This document shows positions 23,100 to 34,937 of a DNA stretch of 64,000 bases, piece after piece; position 1 is the first letter of the stretch; the number at the start of each line of letters is the position of its first letter. The stretch is taken from NCBI GenBank assembly GCA_944739405.2, contig OX123190.2, forward strand, positions 22,976,807 through 23,040,806, written 5' to 3'. The notes beneath the pieces are model-generated. The model did not search any database. It was not told the origin of the DNA and was given only the letters and a program-made list of their open reading frames with translations. Both the position numbers and the translations under genes were made by a program. The stretch comes from Euclidia mi. Taxonomy: Eukaryota > Arthropoda > Insecta > Lepidoptera > Erebidae.

Positions 23100-24539
23100 T
23101 ATTTACCGACTTACTCGACACTTTTGTAGTACTTCTAATAAAAGTATAAGCTGAATCTGGTTTGCTGTTGTTTTTTCATGTACCTGGTGATATTATCTAT
23201 GTAATAAAATAAAGTTATAGCAATACTTGCAGAAAATTATTTAGATGTAAGCATTTGAAAAAAATATATATTTCGCTGACTTTGCATTCCGCGCGCGGAG
23301 CGTAATTATGGATTAAAAACATCATTGTAAACAAATTATGTAATTATATATCATACTTTTAGGTTTTTATTGTAAATTAACTGATTTATTATGAAGTTAC
23401 AGCAAAAAAATTAACAAATAATGTGTATTACTTTAATTATAGACAAAAAATTATCGTAAAAATGTCATTTTATGTAAAAAAGTTTAAATACATAGGTATG
23501 TATATAAGGTTACATTTATGCGTTGTATTATTTTTTTATTATAAGTATATAAATAAACCTTTGATAAAATAAATAATACTCATATTATTTACGAGATATT
23601 AGTTATCGAAAATGTTGGCGGAAACTTCAGTTTTTTTGGCGGGAAAAAGTAAACAACTGTGCAGGTTCCAATAAAAATAATTCTTATCAGATTCTTATCA
23701 GAATTGGTTTTTATACTTGGCTCTAGTTGGAAAGAAAGTTATCTAAGTTTGAATCTGATATATAACATAAAACGGTATTTTAAAAAATAAAATATGTAAA
23801 TTGGCACCAATTAAAAAAAAAATTGTTTTATTTTTTTATGTTTAATATTAAAAATGTTTCTTTTCATTATATTTATTTCCTCTAAAAGTAAATTAAAAAA
23901 ACTTTCTAACTGTGTATAATACTTATATACCTCCGATAATAAAAACGACGAAAAAAAGAAATATGTTCGAAATTAGTATATCTCAAAATAAATGTACATC
24001 TGTGGAAAAAAAGTGTGTCTCGAAATATTCAGAAAGTTACACGTTTGTATTTAACTAAATAAAAAAACAAATAACATCATCGTAAAGTAAAACAATAAAT
24101 AACCTTTAAACTTACGATGAATAATATGTATAATCTTATCATTTAATTAATTTTATTACACTTTTTTAAAACAATGTTTTTTCCCTTTCATACAAAAACA
24201 AATTGTGTCCCTACCTATCTCGTGCGTGTTATACTTCGTAAAATACGTTATATCACGTCAATATTGCGCATTTTTGGGTATTTTAGTCGTGATTATGTGT
24301 AGTTTCTTTATAAACGTGATTTTATATGAGAATCCCTAATAAAACTATTAATTAAAAGAGAAAAACAAAATGAGTCTTACCCATTTACTTTTTAGTTACT
24401 TACTCTTAAGTTACGTTTTATTTTACTTCTACGTCATTTCTGAACGCATTCGTTAAATTCCTACACGGGCAACACTACCTTCAATCTCATTGGTTGTTGA
24501 TCTGACGTCTCCGCCATAACTTTCAATGTGAACATCAGT
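23100..24539. other. Very AT-rich intergenic stretch
   Basis: Dominated by A and T runs. TTTTGGCGGGAAAA at 23635-23648 matches the E2F consensus. ATGGCGGGAAAA near 25914 is a weaker match. No open frame. Confidence 0.4.
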
Positions 24540-25650
24540 TGGAACGTGTCGTGTAAATGGAACTACTTTTTCGTGACATAAAATATTTTAGGAGTTTTGC
24601 ACAATAAGGTGAGTCTGATTTGTTTATCTTATTATTTTACGTGTAGTACACACATTTAAGTTCCTATATGCAATTGCAGTTTCAGTGTATAACAAACTAT
24701 TGCATTTTTAGAAGCCTGTTTTGTATAATTCTCATTAGAATTTCGTAATATTTTTTATGAATTTCGTTACGTTACGAAAAAGTATAGTATATAGGTATAG
24801 TATATAGGTGGCAAGCCTATTGCCGCTTATAGGGATATTTTGTTTGCCAGAGCCTCGTCCGTTGATCGGCAGGTGCACCACTTGCAGGTGAGGTTGACTT
24901 GGGACTCTAAGTTCTTGGTGGGAACCCTATGCACCCCAGTAAAATGTTAATTATATTTAAACTTTAAAATTGTTTTTTTTCAGTCTTTTTTTTATTTAAA
25001 ATTTACTTAGCCTTATAATAAGCATGGCCTATAGTATTTTTTTTTCTAGGAATGGCACCAAAAACTAACGCCGAAAGGCCAAAAACTTACAGAGAGAGGC
25101 TAAAAAAAGGAAAATCTAGACAAATATGAAAAACTCAGAGTAAAAAATTTAAGAAAAGTTAAAGAAAAAAAAGAAAAACTACTCGTACTGAAGGCGACAA
25201 CAAATAGCTACCGAGCAAAATGGAGACAAATAAATGCTAAAAAAGCTGAAATAAAAAATACGTCTATAATTACGACACAAAGTTAAAGTTAACACTGAAC
25301 CTAAACACAATAATATAAATAATGAACAGCAAAACGCGTGGACTGATTATTCTCAAAGAAGAAAAAATGGAAAACATACATTTAAAAAAGAAAGTAGTTA
25401 ATAGGGGACTCAAACCGCTTTCACTAAATAATTACATAAATGTGCCAAACGAAACTTAATAACCAAAGGCAGAAAAACTGATTGTGAAAAGAAAGACGCC
25501 TCAGAAATAAAATTGTTTAAAGATAGTCAAGAAATTTATGAAGCACTAATGGATAGTGATTAAGATAAAGTTTTATTTAAATTTTTAATTGTTTTCTGTT
25601 TTATTTTTAATTCTGAAACATTTATCATATATATGAGTAAATAAATATTT
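24540..25650 (+). pseudogene. Decayed spliced gene for a small basic protein of unknown function
   Basis: A probable non-coding exon ends AAG before GTGAGT at 24609. A T-rich tract ending CTAG closes the intron at 25049. The next exon has ATG at 25052 and encodes MAPKTNAERPKTYRERLKK. One extra base near 25109 shifts the frame, after which ENLDKYEKLR and a Lys-rich stretch follow to a TAA at 25284. A later frame encodes an acidic end (EIYEALMDSD) before TAA at 25561, and AATAAA lies near 25643. The ERxxxYRERLKxNxxKYE pattern resembles uncharacterised insect proteins with a basic, probably helical N-terminus. I do not know their function. The frameshift makes this copy a likely pseudogene. Splicing is inferred from consensus sites only. 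Confidence 0.45.
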
Positions 25651-27045
25651 CCTATTTTTTCTTTAAAACCAATAACAACATAAACGACTAGTAAGTAAAA
25701 AATACAAGTAATAATTAAGAAGATAGATTATTATGTGAGGGAAAAATCAAGAATATTAGATAAGTTTAATAATAATGCTTCGCCATTATGTAACAAGCCC
25801 TATGTTTACTATTTAGTTACATATAGGACTATTTCGTAACCATATTTTGTAACAACTATTTCGTTACGTACATTTATTTTAAGAAATACTCAAATATAAA
25901 ATCGCGCTCAAAAATGGCGGGAAAAAAATTCTATTTTTCACTTTATACTGCCCTTGCGTGGGCTTCAACCATATTATATGGTTTTAATTTATATCATTGG
26001 AAAGCTCATTTAATTACGCGTCTATTGATATGCAACATACCGCAATCGGTTAAGTTATCCGAGTTCCACAAACAGATTAGTGCGCAGCGGAAAAGCGTGG
26101 GAAAAATTACAGTTTACGCGCTCATCTGTTTTTGCAAAAAGGGAAAATAGTCACTTGTGCGCGGTCAAGCGGGTAATTCAAGCAACAGGGGTGTGGAATT
26201 AGTTTTTATTTGATTTTATATTAAACCAAAATTGTGTGAATTTTGTAAAATAATGGTTTGTTTATCAGTATACTAGTTCAAGAAACTATGAACTGTTGTA
26301 AACTCCATAGAACTTTATTGATTGAAAACGTCACGCAATTTACATTGCTAAAGAATTTTCTACCAGAGAACCTTTGGGTCTTTATCAATATCACTTTATA
26401 ATTATTATATGTATGTCATTAAGCCTGTTTAATATTTTTTGTGCTTAATCTTTACCCTTTCAATAATTGGGCTTGATACTGAATGCAGAAACAATGAAAT
26501 GCTCTTTGTACCGGATTATACCACGAAAGAACCTACCACATACTGATATTATGATATTTCTGGAAATTATACATAACCGGAATCACATCAGACTGTTTCG
26601 TCTCATACATGACTTGACGCATGTGCTATTCTATTATCAAAGATAATTTATATAGCTAGATCCATTGTGTGCCAGCGGCAGAACAATGCATTCCATCAAG
26701 TAAGATGAGATTCATTTACATAAATTTCACTTCAGCGAGATCTTGGTTCCTATGCGAGTTCTAACATCTCGTCCGAGGTTCAGTTGCTCAATCAAATTGC
26801 ATGATTTTGCGATGAAATTCTCATGTACGAAACTATGTAATTTACTTCGTATAGCCTTGACTACTAGCGTATAGCCACCTATTGACACCCGCAGCATCAG
26901 AGGAGTCACAAGTGTGTAGCTGATCAGGATAGGAAAGGAGTAAAACAGAGGGGGTGGTACTTCCCAGATTGAGCTAGCCTGTTCATGCTGAAATCAGCGA
27001 AGCTCCACTAAAGTCCTAACCTACTTCTAGTTCCGAGAGTTTTGG
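25651..27045. other. Intergenic, nothing recognised
   Basis: AT-rich. A 78-codon frame starts at an ATG at 25914 (MAGKKFYFSLYTALAW...), with a hydrophobic N-terminal segment but no family resemblance. I do not call it. Confidence 0.45.
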
Positions 27046-27047
27046 TA

Positions 27048-27092
27048 TAGTTTGGCCGTAACCGCTGTACCGCGTCTTAGGTATGCGAGCGG
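27048..27092. repeat. Left terminal inverted repeat
   Basis: About 45 bp pairing with 28908-28952. The shared core CAACCGCTGTACCGCG-CTTAGGTATG differs at only a few sites. Confidence 0.85.
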
Positions 27093-27215
27093 CGAGACGG
27101 CAGGGCGAAACAGTTGCTCCATCTGGTCATTCTGTCGTCATCGCTCACGGTGGCAACTAGTCTTATTTGTTGCGGTCTGTCTGTGTCAGACGCACATGAG
27201 GTAAAATATCTAACG

Positions 27216-28584
27216 ATGGGTCGTGCGTTATCTCGAGATATCAAGACTGTCATTTTCAAAGTGGCCGAATATTTAAAAAGGTGGAAAGCAGAAAAAGAAA
27301 GTTTTGAATATAAAAGTGACGCAAATATCGCCAAAATTGTTGCGGAGGCTACGGGATACTGCGAAAAAGCTATAAGAAATGTAGTAACTGCAGGAAATTC
27401 ATCAACTAATTTAGGCCGACTGAAATTTAGTTCAACAAAAAAAAAAAAAACGTTATAAACAAAAAATATTTTATTGACGATTTTGATTTGGGAGTCATGT
27501 AAAGAAAACTTTATCAGTTTTATGAGATCGAAAAAAGAGTGCCAAGTATTCGTAAATTACTGTCAAGATTGAGACAAGATGGCATATTGAATTGTGGACG
27601 AGAATATCTGAGAAATCTTTTTCACACAATGGGTTACCGTTTCACAAAATGTAGATCGAAGAGACATCTTCTCATAGAACAACTTAATATTACAGAGTGG
27701 CGGAGAAAATACTTGACGAAAATCAGGAAATACAGAAGCGAAAACCGCAATTTATATTTCCTAGATGAGACATATATTAATGCCAGTCACGATGTGAGCA
27801 AATGTTGGCAATCAGTGTCAGAACCTGGAATACACACTGACATCGGGAAAGGACGACGTGTGGTAATTCTTCACGCTGAGTGTCGAAATGGCTTGGTTCA
27901 AGGTGCATTTGGCCTTGGTTCAAGTGATTTATATATAATAAATCAGACGCTAAGACCGGTGACTACCATGGATACATGAACGGGCCTACTTTTTATAAGT
28001 GGGTGAATGAAAAGCTAAAAGATAAGTTGCTGCCGAACCCTGTAGTTGTCATGGACAACGCCTCTTACCACAACGTTCAAGTTGAGAAGAAACCGACCAC
28101 AACAAGCGTCAAAAGTGAAATGCAGAACTGGTTTCGGCGCCACAACGTTGAATTTTCCGAAACTATGAAAAAAGCCCAACTGCAAATTCTTATCAATAAC
28201 ACACAAAAAGAGCCCGTTTATAAAATTGATGAACTCTTAAAAGCCCATGCACACACAGTACTGCGTTTACCACCATACCATCCAGACCTGAACCCCATCG
28301 AGTTGGTCTGGGCTGATGTCAAAAACAATATAGCGCAAAACTATATTAATTCTTCTCTAGACGAAAAGATAAACGCACTGAATTTATTGTTTTCGGAGTA
28401 CACGGCAGAAAAATGGCAGAGATGTGATGACCATGTCCAAAAAAATTAAAACGTTTACTAGGATCGCAACAATAGTTCCGATTATATTATTGAGCCAATA
28501 ATAATAAATCTGCACGATGACTCTGATTCAAGCTCCGATAGCGAAATGGAAGGTGAAGTTGAAACAGAATCTATGTCAGAATAG
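27216..28584 (+). pseudogene. DDE transposase (IS630-Tc1-mariner superfamily, DD81E spacing), broken
   Basis: The ATG at 27216 starts a basic N-terminus with a helix-turn-helix-like segment (ANIAKIVAEATGYCEKAI). A run of A near 27440 shifts the frame and a TAA interrupts it near 27499. The frame at 27539-27979 carries HTMGYRF and FLDETYIN with the first catalytic Asp. A frameshift near 27950 leads to 27976-28449 with VVMDNASYHN (second Asp) and PYHPDLNPIELVWADVK (Glu). I count 81 residues between the second Asp and the Glu, far more than the 34-41 of typical Tc1/mariner enzymes. A further shift near 28446 precedes an acidic C-terminus ending at 28584. With at least four lesions the gene is dead. 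Confidence 0.85.
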
Positions 28585-28619
28585 TCAGTGTAATTTATTT
28601 ACCTAACAAATAGGTGGAA

Positions 28620-28693
28620 GAAAAAGTGACTGACAATTCAAATTAAAAATTAAAACCTATTTGGTTTTAATTTGAATTGTCAGTCACTTTTTC
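28620..28693. repeat. Perfect hairpin, 29 bp arms, inside the transposon
   Basis: Arms 28620-28648 and 28665-28693 are exact inverse complements around a 16-base loop. Part of the loop (ATTAAAACC / GGTTTTAAT) offers alternative pairing. It lies between the transposase and the right terminal repeat. Confidence 0.9.
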
Positions 28694-28907
28694 TTTTTCA
28701 TGTACAATGTTATTTCCAAGGATTAAAGATTCATTTAATTTATATTGGTTCTTTTATTCTACTTCGCTACATTGGACAAAACAGGGATTGGATACTATAA
28801 TTATACACGTAAATATAGCTAAAAAAATTGTGCTTCGATATCGTAAGATTTGTCTGTCACTACGAATCTCAAGTGCGTTCATGCTCTTTCCTGCCCACAC
28901 CCCAACT

Positions 28908-28952
28908 CCCCGCACATACCTAAGGCGCGGTACAGCGGTTGCGGTCAAACTA
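28908..28952. repeat. Right terminal inverted repeat
   Basis: Inverse copy of 27048-27092, followed by the TA target duplication. Confidence 0.85.
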
Positions 28953-28954
28953 TA

Positions 28955-30958
28955 GCACGATACTCAATTGACAAAGAAACGGAATAAACAGCATACAACA
29001 ATGTTAACTTGAATGGCTACTGAATGGTCAGAAATACGGAAAATGTTTAGACCATCCAGTTGTAACGGAATTCTATAGACCCCAGGCTGATTAAAATTTT
29101 AGTTTTCTTACTAACTGGGCCTAAAATATCAATTTCAGCCTGGCCCCGCCAAGTAATTTGTGGCCAGGGTTCCCGCGCCCCTTCGCCCGCGCAGGAACTA
29201 TGGAATTCGTCCCTTCCTCTATATTCCTCTACTGACAGCATTTACCAAACGTAAACGCTTATAATTGAATGAAAGTGGTCATCAAAATATTAAAGACAGC
29301 GATACATTAGTATTGGTTTGTCATCACAAAATCACTCTCCATATATTCATGCTTCACATATTGGTACTTGAGTACAAGGCAGCGTATCTCAGAGACGGCA
29401 GCTCCAGGGAGACGAAGAACATGATCCAGGTATATTAGTCATATAGTATTATCGGCGCCGAGTATTTCAGCGATATCCAGTGTATAGTATTGAGCGTACA
29501 GTAACAGTCTCAGAACTGATATCACAAAACGCCTCCTTGCCGCAAGTCACAACATTGAAGCCCATACAAACATAGTCAATTAAAACGTATTAAGCCATCG
29601 CGCATAGTTTGCGGGGAAGTTCTCGTTACAATCGCCGCTAGATTAGCCGTACGGTCTTACTGTTACCGCGTGACCGACAGGTGGCTCTTCTTTCGCTCTT
29701 TAAAACCTTGTCAGCTGCTATGTACTGGCCTGTACGCAGGTTTAGACAGCGATTGTGAAAGTCCTGCATTCTACCACCTGATCGCGAATACGGAGACTCC
29801 CATCATACATCGCTCGTCTTCACATCCATCATCAACAAGGTACGAACCACTACTAATGGTACACGCGGTTATTAATAATATAACTATGTACAATATCTCA
29901 TAGAGAACTTTATATTTTAGTCAGCCTGGTATACATATATGGTGTGATATAGACATAGATACACAACAGAGTTATTAATGTTATACATTTCATGCAATAA
30001 ATTACAGTAAAGTGAATAACAGACACTCACCGGACTTTTAGCTGCGTCGCTGCCTAACTTACCCCTTGCCCTGTGCTGATCACCTTCTCTTGAAGCCGCT
30101 CGCCTTGTTCTTCGATATCACTAAGCACTAATTATCGACCAACACCGAACCTCTTTCGCGCTAGGCCAGGTCCGATCTCTCTCGCACCATAAGACCAATT
30201 GTCTCAACCACCCCGCTGGAGCGTTCCCGTGATCTGCCCTCTTTCGCGTCCTAAGACTGACTGCCCCAGATCCGCCCGGTTCCGCGTCCCAACATTGACT
30301 GTCCCATCCAACACCCCCACTACCACGTCACGCTGTCCTGGGACCCGACTCGCCCCGCCTCTTAAGCCCGACTGTCCAGTCAAACACCACCAACGCAACG
30401 CCTCTCAAATCCTTACTACCTGACAAAGGTCCATTTCTTATCGTTGATCCCTTTTTTATGATCCTCAACTACTCCGCATGTGAACACTACAGTGCCAATA
30501 TTTTCTCACATTTCATGGCTATTTCTTTACTTATATGCCTGTCACATAACTCTTATAAATTTGTCAAACTCTTGGGATTTATGAGTTTACTAATTGCATA
30601 ACGTTGGCGCCAGCGTAGCGATAAGACAAACACATGTGGAAACAAGTATTCGACCTAAGGACCATATATTATTATTTAATTTGGTGTAGCGAGCAACACC
30701 ATTACACAGTGCAGGGCTTATCATATCTAGATCACTTAGAATGGTACTCTTCGTTTCAAAGGCTTGTTTCACGAGTACCACAACTACGCAAAACAGCTGT
30801 GTGGTCTAGCTGTGTTATGTATCTATCTACAATGACGCTGCGGCTTTTTGCAGTAGCATTGTGGTTTTTATGTGGTTCCGCAGCAAACAGTCGTCAATAA
30901 TTAACGGCAAGAAGCGCGAGCGCAGTGTCGTTCCGTCGATGCAACGTTATGATTGCAT
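28955..30958. other. Intergenic with a C-rich stretch
   Basis: No gene recognised. Positions 30180-30425 are unusually C-rich on the plus strand, with repeated GACTG and CCCG blocks, and open frames there on both strands are composition artefacts. Confidence 0.45.
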
Positions 30959-31020
30959 TGTATTTGCGACATACCTGTAATGTATTCTAGCGAAAACATC
31001 ACAGGTATGTCACGAATACA
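30959..31020. repeat. Imperfect hairpin, 24 bp arms
   Basis: Arms 30959-30982 and 30997-31020 pair at about 20 of 24 bases around GACATACCTGT / ACAGGTATGTC, with a 14-base loop. Confidence 0.7.
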
Positions 31021-31764
31021 TCACGCACAAGTGCTCGATAAAGACTTCAAATCACATTTACATAAAAATTTGCGTCAATCCATGTGGTGTGGTTGCCGTG
31101 TGATTGTGTTGTACTTGTGCTACGTGTGAATTACTTCTTAAACTATCTCAGAAAATCTCTAGCCTTAACATAAATAAAACGATCCCGTTATTGCTTTTAC
31201 GATACTTATATACAATCTCGCTTTTATAGTAATGTATTGTTACGGAGGCTTGTAAGAAGATTGTTGGTTTTTTGTACTCAGTTATATATACAGCGGTTTG
31301 TACAAAGTGAATGTGCAGATTGTAATAATATTTGGTTAGGCAACTCATTATTCCACTTTTTTTTAAGATATAATAAATCCTTTGTCGCAGGTATCTTTAA
31401 ACTACGTTTAAGAGTAAATAAGGTGTAGTAGTTGGGATACATCAAAAATACTTTGTAAAATATAAAAAGTCTTCTGCGCATATTGTTTATATACCGTACT
31501 CCTCTCAAAGAGATGAGGAAATATCGGATCTCTAAACCAAGATACGTGGACCACGTAATTTAAAATTATTGTATGAGATGATATGTGCTGAACTTTTTGC
31601 GTAAGACCGACCAGGTGTCGTGTGAAAAAGGGGTTATAATATTTTGCCATATAAAAGCACTCAATCAACCGGCAAATAAAAGTGGTTTGACTTTGGTGTC
31701 ATCATGTATAGGCTGCCCAAATATCGCCGATATGGTCTGACAGTACTTCTGCTGAGACAATATT
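31021..31764. other. Intergenic, nothing recognised
   Basis: Short overlapping frames on both strands show no family resemblance. Confidence 0.5.
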
Positions 31765-31880
31765 AAGAACCGACGGTTTTAAATACGCTTTGAAGCGAGG
31801 AGCGTTCTGATGTAATTCAACAATCGGTCACCCATCCATTTCGTGACCACTGTAAACGTTACTAAACTTCGTCGATACAT
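31765..31880 (-). mobile_element. 5S rRNA-derived SINE, diverged copy
   Basis: Read on the minus strand it contains AAGTTTAGTAACG and TGGATGGGTGACCG. These are the A-box and C-box regions of the internal 5S rRNA promoter, in the right order and spacing. AAACCGTCGGTTC follows, matching the tail of 5S-derived SINEs such as the plus-strand copy at 49413-49560. It is too diverged to be a 5S gene. Confidence 0.65.
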
Positions 31881-33039
31881 TACGAACGGAAAGTCAAGTC
31901 CCGCTATGGGCGCTACGCAGCATGGTGCACTCTGCCCATGAATAACGCACATTGTGATGTTCTCTGTAGAGCTGTGGCAGTTGAGAGAGCAGTGTGATCA
32001 TCATCTGATTTGAAAACGCCATAACAACTACTTAACAATTATTTCGCTGATAAATCCAATTTGAATCTTGAGGTGTAGGAAATCCCTAATCTAGTAACGG
32101 AATGTCTGGAACATCCCATAACTGTTGGGCTGCCTACACTACATTGCCTTAAATACTTCAGGTTTTTAATGAAACTGAATTAATAAGAAAAGGAACTAAT
32201 AAAACGAATTAAGTAGATACGCTCCCTTTTGATTATGTATGTCTTGCTACACACTTCCAAAAACTACTAACAAAATGGATACAGCTTGTAATAAACAAAT
32301 ATTAATAAAACCGAGTCTAATCTAGTACACGAAACGCTTTTTTATAGTTTAAATTGTTACAAAGTCACATCAACACGGTTGCTTAATTTCACTTTCTAAA
32401 CTTACACGGTAAAATGGGAGCTAACCATCATATTTTTATATTTTACGATTCTTCTTTCGAACTCCTGTGCCTGTTCAACTTGAAGCAATTCAAATGCTTT
32501 TTATTTTCCTCCTATTAAGTAATTACCGTTTATTATACAGGGTGTAATTGACAAAAGTAGAGTACACGCAAAACCACTGTGGGTAATTGCTTGTCTTAGT
32601 GTGTTTGTAAGAAAGTTGAGCGTAGAAACGTAACTGTGTAAAATTAACGTGAATGTCAAAGCCGTGCGTGTCGTACTTATCATAGTTTATTTGTAATTCC
32701 ATTACTTTGATGGCTTTGCCTAAGTACCTACTGACGTCGAGGTGAAATATTCAGACACCATTTTCATATTGGCTAGGCTAGGCTTTTACCGTTATGATCA
32801 TTCATTGAGGATTCTTGAAATATTATTCAGTTATTAATCTCTAATGTAAAAGCTTCGTAGGTTGTGTTTTACGCCTAAAATTATTATTGTTGATATATAA
32901 TGTATTGTAATATTTCTGTAGGAATTATTTTCATGCTCATAATGTAGGTACCTATGATTAAAAATTGTTATTGTGAAGTTGTAATTTTCTTGTTTTGGTA
33001 TCTAAAACACATCTGCCACTATCATCTCTGCATCACCCT
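31881..33039. other. Intergenic, nothing recognised
   Basis: AT-rich. TATACAGGGTGT at 32535 resembles the end of the element at 13805, but no partner end was found. Confidence 0.45.
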
Positions 33040-33125
33040 AAGATTGATTGCTAGAAAATGCCTTTGGTATTAAGTCCGCCTTGTGGATATTGTTTTGCAT
33101 GAAGTATAATAAATAATTCATAAAA
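33040..33125 (+). mobile_element. LINE 3' tail
   Basis: AGATTGATTGCTAGAAAATGCC, then TTGGTATTAAGTCCGCCTTG, then ATAATAAATAATTC is the same type of non-LTR 3' end as 19240-19345, truncated to its last part. Confidence 0.6.
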
Positions 33126-33207
33126 TAGAGCTTGTACAATAGCAACCACATAAAAGTACTTTTAATAAACAATGTACTGTAATTATATGACATAACTATT
33201 TATGAAA

Positions 33208-33405
33208 GGGAGCCGTGACAGTCTAGTGGAGCGACCAACATTCTACTACATAGAGGGTTCGCGGGTTCAAACCGAACGCCGAGCACAACTGATTTTAGAG
33301 TTATGTGCATATTCAACTGTGAACTATTTAACACTTACCAAACAGTGAAAGAAACCATCGTGAGGAAACTTTTATACCTAATAGATCTCCTTAAAATCAT
33401 GAAAA
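33208..33405 (+). mobile_element. tRNA-derived SINE
   Basis: An A-box-like CAGTCTAGTGGAGCGACC (near 33228) and a B-box GGTTCAAACC (33264-33273) are spaced as in a tRNA promoter. A tRNA-unrelated body with GAGGAAACTTTTATACCTAATAGA follows, as in lepidopteran SINEs. It does not fold as a complete tRNA. Confidence 0.65.
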
Positions 33406-33411
33406 AGGTGT

Positions 33412-33947
33412 TAGTCCAGTCACTTTAGGCAAAAAAAGGGGTCAATCTCGGAATTGGAGATAATAAGCTGGAAACTCGTATACAGCTTCATTTTGGCGTT
33501 CTAAAAGTTGTCTCAAAAGTCTCATATTATGTCTGCGTTGTGAGTGATTTGTGTCTGCGTTGTAAGTTATTCAAGGTCAAAGGTCACGAAAATCGGTTTT
33601 TTGCAATTATCTCCGGTTCTATGGTTCCAATCACTTCAACACCTATTATGAAAATTGAAGATAAAAAAAATTGCCACAACTTTTGTCTCAACTCTTTTTC
33701 TGTATGCTCAACCCTTTTCGAGATAGAGAGCGGAGAGCACCCTTGAAGTGATTGGAACCATAGAAACGGCGATAATTGCAAAAAACCAATTTTCGTGACC
33801 TTTGACCTCGAATAACTTACGATGCAGACACGAGATAATAGGTATGAGACTTTTGAGACAACTTTTAGAACGCCAAAATGAAGCTGTATACGAGTTTCCA
33901 GCTTATTATCTCCAATTCCGAGGTGAAACCCTAAAGTGACTGGACTA
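33412..33947. mobile_element. Foldback (MITE-like) element with about 200 bp inverted arms
   Basis: The left arm (about 33412-33638) and right arm (about 33744-33947) are inverse copies around a spacer of roughly 100 bp. The tips TAGTCCAGTCACTTTA and TAAAGTGACTGGACTA are exact, with TA at both outer edges. Shared inner blocks include TAATAAGCTGGAAACTCGTA and CATTTTGGCGTTCTAAAAG. The 149-codon minus frame at 33584-34033 is produced by the arms and is not a gene. The element could be mobilised by a TA-targeting transposase and could be transcribed into a long hairpin RNA. Confidence 0.88.
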
Positions 33948-34937
33948 TGTAAGGTAATTCTACATACCCACACTTGACGAGCGCGCAGCGTAGAGGGCTT
34001 GTAGCAAAACTTTCTCAAAATAAAATATGGCATGTGCGCAGCAGTGGGCAGATTAAACAGTACCGATATTACACGTGTTTATTAAATTTATAAGTGAAAT
34101 ATTTTCCTTACTTCAACCATTTAAACTTATAGTGGTCTAATATAGAACTTTAAACCATACATATAAAATCCCCATTAGCAATAACTACAAGTAGTTTAAG
34201 ACATAGTTATATGGAGTTCTTGTGCAGTGTTGTTAAGTTGTATACTAATACAAATTGCATCCGAGTGGCTATACACAACAAACGGAAGCGTAGCGTATTT
34301 TGTCTAGAACGGAAAGTATCAGAAAAACATAAAGTGAACTTGAAAATCGATGACCGAATTGGCTCAAGTCCAGACCCCGCTTACCGACACAGAACATTAC
34401 AAAAATCTGTTGTTGCACCATTTGGCGGGGCACTGTACACAGGAATCACGTACCGAGTTTATTTAAAAGATTTTGTATAAACACTCGGCTGTGTGACTAT
34501 TAATTTAATGACAGAAACGCTTAGTGACTCGAATATCAGACGTGGAGAAATGGAGAAAATTAAAAAAAGTAATGACGTACTTGTCAAAGCATATGTGCCC
34601 TATTACAATGGAGATAAGAGTTTTAAACGTAAGCCATCAGTCACGTTTAGACTGGTTGATAGGTCTTCAGGGATTAGGGTATGTTCTAGCTGTCATAAAA
34701 TTTCGCATTTGATTAACGGCTTAGGTACGTTAAATGAAGATGAGTTTGTTTTTCTCAGTAGCTTTTGCTAGACTTATGGTAAGAGAAATCGAAACATAGT
34801 TCTATAAAAATCTGTAAAATTTTTAGGGGTAAATATGTTATTTCAATTAAATTAGAATGTGGATAAAATATGTATACCTATAATTAAAAAATGGTGAATA
34901 ATAACATAAGTAATGTATGGTGCATAGGCAGCTATAC
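33948..34937. other. Intergenic with unassigned short frames
   Basis: Two adjacent plus-strand frames, 34211-34480 (89 codons) and 34493-34771 (92 codons), have ATG starts but no recognisable domain. They could be fragments of an unknown gene, or chance. Confidence 0.35.

Larger units (their letters stand above)
27048..28952 (+). mobile_element. DNA transposon with long terminal inverted repeats and TA duplication
   Basis: The left end from 27048 (TAGTTTGGCCGTAACCGCTG...) is the inverse of the right end finishing at 28952 (...CAGCGGTTGCGGTCAAACTA). Similarity runs over about 45 bp with few mismatches. TA flanks both sides (27046-27047 and 28953-28954). A broken IS630-Tc1-mariner-type transposase lies between. 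The ends, TA target and transposase agree with one another. A perfect 29 bp hairpin lies inside, near the right end. Confidence 0.88.

Noticed and set aside
25914..26150. 78-codon frame MAGKKFYF... as a small membrane protein
   Set aside because: No supporting context or family; AT-rich DNA with a single hydrophobic run is weak evidence.
33584..34033. 149-codon minus-strand open frame
   Set aside because: It falls in the arms of the foldback element at 33412-33947. The opposite arm gives a matching frame on the other strand, so it follows from the inverted repeat.
34211..34771. Two adjacent plus-strand frames (89 and 92 codons) as a host gene
   Set aside because: No recognisable domain, splice signal or codon pattern; kept only as an intergenic note.
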